Source: Caldilinea sp. (GTDB taxonomy: Bacteria; Chloroflexota; Anaerolineae; Caldilineales; Caldilineaceae). From it: DNA of 8,291 bases. Position numbers and translations under genes: made by a program. Positions 6,803 to 8,291 of this stretch are shown one piece after another. The stretch's first letter is position 1. Each line of letters starts with the position of its first letter. The stretch lies in assembly GCA_026389955.1 (NCBI GenBank), contig JAPLGY010000668.1, positions 1 through 8,291 of the forward strand. The letters run 5' to 3'. The notes under the pieces are model-generated. The model saw only the letters and a list, made by a program, of their open reading frames with translations, did not search any database and had not been told where the DNA came from.

Positions 6803-6823
6803 CCGTCACCTGTCTATTTGTGT

Positions 6824-6831
6824 GAGGAGGA
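6824..6831 (+). promoter_or_regulatory. Ribosome binding site of the second oxidoreductase gene
   Basis: GAGGAGGA lies 4 bases before ATG 6836, with its AGGAGG core 5 bases away. It favours 6836 over an in-frame GTG at 6818. Confidence 0.75.
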
Positions 6832-6835
6832 TTTG

Positions 6836-7981
6836 ATGAACACTCGCCCTTTACGCGCTGCCCTGGTTGGCTGTGGCAGTGTCTCGCAGCGTGGGGTGCT
6901 GCCCCACCTGAGCCTGCCCGACGCCCGCCAGCGAGTCGAGCTGGTCGCCGCAGTCGACAGCGTCCCCGAACGCGCCGCACAAACCGCACTGCAGTGGTCG
7001 ATCCCCGCCTGGTTCACCGACATCGACACACTGCTGGCCCAAAGCGACCTCGACCTCGTGTTGGTCATCACCCCGATCCAACAACATTTTGCCCACGCCC
7101 TGCGCGCCATCGCCGCCGGCAAACATGTCTATGTGCAAAAGGCGATGACCACAACCCTCGCCGAAGCCGACGACCTGCTGGCCGCCCGCGACCGCATGCA
7201 GGTCAAGCTGGCCGCCGCCCCCGGCTTCGAACTCTTCCCGTCCACAGCCCGGCTGCGCACGATCGTGGAGAGCGGGGCGCTGGGCAGACCCGCAGTCGCC
7301 TACACCTATACCCCAGGCTTCGGCCACGAACACGAACCGATCCGCAAACAGGACGGCGCCCTGAATGCCATCGACCCCACCTGGTACTACCGAGCCGGTG
7401 CCGGCCCGCTGCCCGATGTGACCGTCTACGCCCTGCAGCTGGCGACCAGCGTGCTGGGCCCGGTGCGCCGCGTGGCCGGACTGGGCAACCAACTGATGCC
7501 AGAGCGCAGCTGGCACGGCCGCACCATCGGCATCGAGGTCGAAGACAACAACGCCCTGCTGCTCGAATTCCACAACGGCACACTCGGCGTCGCCATCGGC
7601 GCCGACTGTGTCGGCGGATCAATGAACCCCTGGGGAGGCATGAGCCTCTACGGCACCCATGGCTCCCTGGAGATCACCGAGGTCGACGGTGCCAGCGGCT
7701 ACCCGCTGCGCTTCCGTACCCGCCCCAGCGGCTCGTGGGCACTCAACACCCCGCTCGAAGAAGCCGTCCCGCTCACCGCCTGCCCCTACCTGACCCCGGA
7801 ACACCTGCAATTTGAAGAACCCCACCTTTACGTCGACATCATGGAACTGGTCGACGACATCGTCGAAGATCGCCCCTGCCGGGCCAGCGGCGAACAGGGC
7901 CGCCACGTCGTCGAAATCATCGAGGCAGCCCGACGGGCCATCGCTACCGGAAAAACCCAGTGGCTGAGCACCCAATTTTGA
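6836..7981 (+). CDS. Gfo/Idh/MocA family oxidoreductase (second of two)
   Basis: This 381-residue cytoplasmic protein is a diverged relative of the preceding dehydrogenase. The two share LRxALxGCGxVxQRxxLP at the start and AGAGPxxD...Y...LLGPVRRV / VLGPVRRV in the middle. The Rossmann fold begins RAALVGCGSVSQ. The catalytic EKP is here QKA (Gln101, Lys102, Ala103); Q-K variants are known in the family and the lysine is kept. The second site reads DVTVYALQ with Asp194 and Tyr198; relative to the first copy, a glycine is now Thr and the terminal His is Gln. The C-terminal part includes GGMSLYGTHGSLEI, the open beta-sheet segment usual here. Length is normal. Lysine, Asp and Tyr are retained, so it could be active, perhaps on a later intermediate or a different isomer. 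It is the last gene of the apparent operon. Confidence 0.92.
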   Translation: MNTRPLRAALVGCGSVSQRGVLPHLSLPDARQRVELVAAVDSVPERAAQTALQWSIPAWFTDIDTLLAQSDLDLVLVITPIQQHFAHALRAIAAGKHVYVQKAMTTTLAEADDLLAARDRMQVKLAAAPGFELFPSTARLRTIVESGALGRPAVAYTYTPGFGHEHEPIRKQDGALNAIDPTWYYRAGAGPLPDVTVYALQLATSVLGPVRRVAGLGNQLMPERSWHGRTIGIEVEDNNALLLEFHNGTLGVAIGADCVGGSMNPWGGMSLYGTHGSLEITEVDGASGYPLRFRTRPSGSWALNTPLEEAVPLTACPYLTPEHLQFEEPHLYVDIMELVDDIVEDRPCRASGEQGRHVVEIIEAARRAIATGKTQWLSTQF

Positions 7982-8006
7982 TCTGAACCGCACACTCCTG
8001 CCTTTT

Positions 8007-8021
8007 TGTGATAGAATCACA
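8007..8021. promoter_or_regulatory. 15-bp dyad overlapping a -10-like hexamer
   Basis: TGTGATAGAATCACA is a perfect dyad of 6-bp arms around AGA. It contains TAGAAT (8012-8017), one base from the sigma-70 type -10 consensus. The halves TGTGA/TCACA resemble CRP/FNR-type operators, but the spacer is 5 rather than 6 bases. No good -35 hexamer stands 16-18 bases upstream. It may be an operator-promoter for the gene at 8105. Confidence 0.4.
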
Positions 8022-8048
8022 GTACCCTCACCGTCATTGGGAGGGTAC
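8022..8048 (+). repeat. Stem-loop of 8 bp after the operon
   Basis: GTACCCTC (8022-8029) is complementary to GAGGGTAC (8041-8048) with an 11-base loop; two further C-G pairs can form inside if A8030 is bulged. It lies directly upstream of the longer palindrome and has no T-run. Confidence 0.7.
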
Positions 8049-8052
8049 CCCA

Positions 8053-8076
8053 GCGGACAGGCGATCGCCTGTCCGC
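8053..8076. repeat. 24-bp perfect palindrome
   Basis: GCGGACAGGCGA (8053-8064) is followed immediately by its exact reverse complement (8065-8076). The centre is GCGATCGC. In RNA it would make a 10-bp stem with a GATC loop. It may act as a Rho-independent-like block or mRNA end protector, since 7982-8104 separates the operon from a new gene, but the absent T-run leaves this open. A DNA-level role, such as a protein binding site, is equally possible. Confidence 0.8.
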
Positions 8077-8093
8077 AGAATTCGGCATCATTC

Positions 8094-8098
8094 AGGAG
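8094..8098 (+). promoter_or_regulatory. Ribosome binding site of the right-edge gene
   Basis: AGGAG stands 6 bases before ATG 8105, supporting a real gene start there. Confidence 0.7.
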
Positions 8099-8104
8099 TC
8101 AACA

Positions 8105-8291
8105 ATGCTTCAGCCAACAAACCGCTCTGGGCACTCTCTGTCTCGCCGGCTCGACTCCCTGCTTCTGCTGATATTGGTGGCAGCCACTGCCTGGGGAATT
8201 CTCGCGCTGCCCGGCCCCGAAGCCCAGGCAGAGAGCGTTCGCCCCCCACAGCGACAGAGCGCCTACCCAATTCCACCCACCACCACCCCCC
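8105..8291 (+). CDS. Secreted protein of unknown function, N-terminal part (runs off the right edge)
   Basis: The 62 visible codons have no stop. They show a classical signal peptide: a charged start (RSGHSLSRRLD, about 7-17), a hydrophobic core (SLLLLILVAATAWGILAL) and a likely signal peptidase I site after PEAQA (about residue 42). After that comes a Pro/Gln/Thr-rich stretch ending PPTTTP, typical of a flexible linker before an extracellular domain. The twin Arg is not followed by a Tat consensus, so Sec export is likelier. It has its own Shine-Dalgarno and a 123-bp upstream region with dyads, so it is probably a separate unit from the sugar operon. The function cannot be told. Confidence 0.7.
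   Translation, partial: MLQPTNRSGHSLSRRLDSLLLLILVAATAWGILALPGPEAQAESVRPPQRQSAYPIPPTTTP

Noticed and set aside
8007..8021. A true CRP binding site
   Set aside because: The half-sites match, but the spacer is 5 instead of 6 bases and the host is unlikely to be a proteobacterium; kept only as an operator-like dyad.
8022..8076. Classical intrinsic terminator
   Set aside because: Neither stem is followed by a run of T, so it is annotated as inverted repeats rather than a terminator.

Overview
The window is GC-rich, every supportable gene lies on the + strand, and most of it reads as one carbohydrate uptake and catabolism operon. The nearest guess for the host is a Chloroflexota bacterium (Anaerolineae/Caldilineae type). 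This rests on the high GC, a substrate-binding lipoprotein with a twin-arginine signal and an Ala/Pro-rich linker after the lipobox Cys, a transporter operon without its own ATPase, and adjacent Gfo/Idh/MocA oxidoreductases. It is inference, since no phylogenetic marker is present.

Layout. (1) From the left edge to 1669: the 3' part of a gene joining a cupin region to a ROK-family sugar-kinase-like domain. (2) 1714-2562: a SAM-methyltransferase-like protein with an altered SAM loop. (3) 2622-3800: an ABC sugar-binding lipoprotein that appears to lack a block of its N-terminal lobe. (4) 3868-4782 and 4838-5674: the two CUT1-type permeases. (5) 5681-6751 and 6836-7981: two related Gfo/Idh/MocA dehydrogenases in tandem. 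(6) 7982-8104: an intergenic region with a 15-bp dyad, an 8-bp stem and a 24-bp perfect palindrome. (7) From 8105 to the right edge: the start of a separate gene for a secreted protein. There are no tRNA or rRNA genes, no CRISPR array and no transposase.

Likely workings. The lipoprotein and two permeases would import a sugar, polyol or sugar acid, powered by an ATPase encoded elsewhere. The two oxidoreductases would oxidise or epimerise it with a nicotinamide cofactor. The ROK domain would phosphorylate or sense a sugar, and the cupin half could bind or isomerise one. The actual substrate cannot be read from the sequence. Gaps between genes are 6-84 bp, consistent with one transcript.

Most worth a second look: the cupin-ROK fusion whose second cupin stops halfway; a ROK domain lacking the usual sugar-binding E/H and zinc cysteines; the apparent in-frame deletion in the binding protein; and perfect inverted repeats in three intergenic regions. 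One of these, an 18-bp repeat, holds a stop codon in its loop and competes with an alternative downstream hairpin. No wholly new multi-gene system can be claimed from this window.
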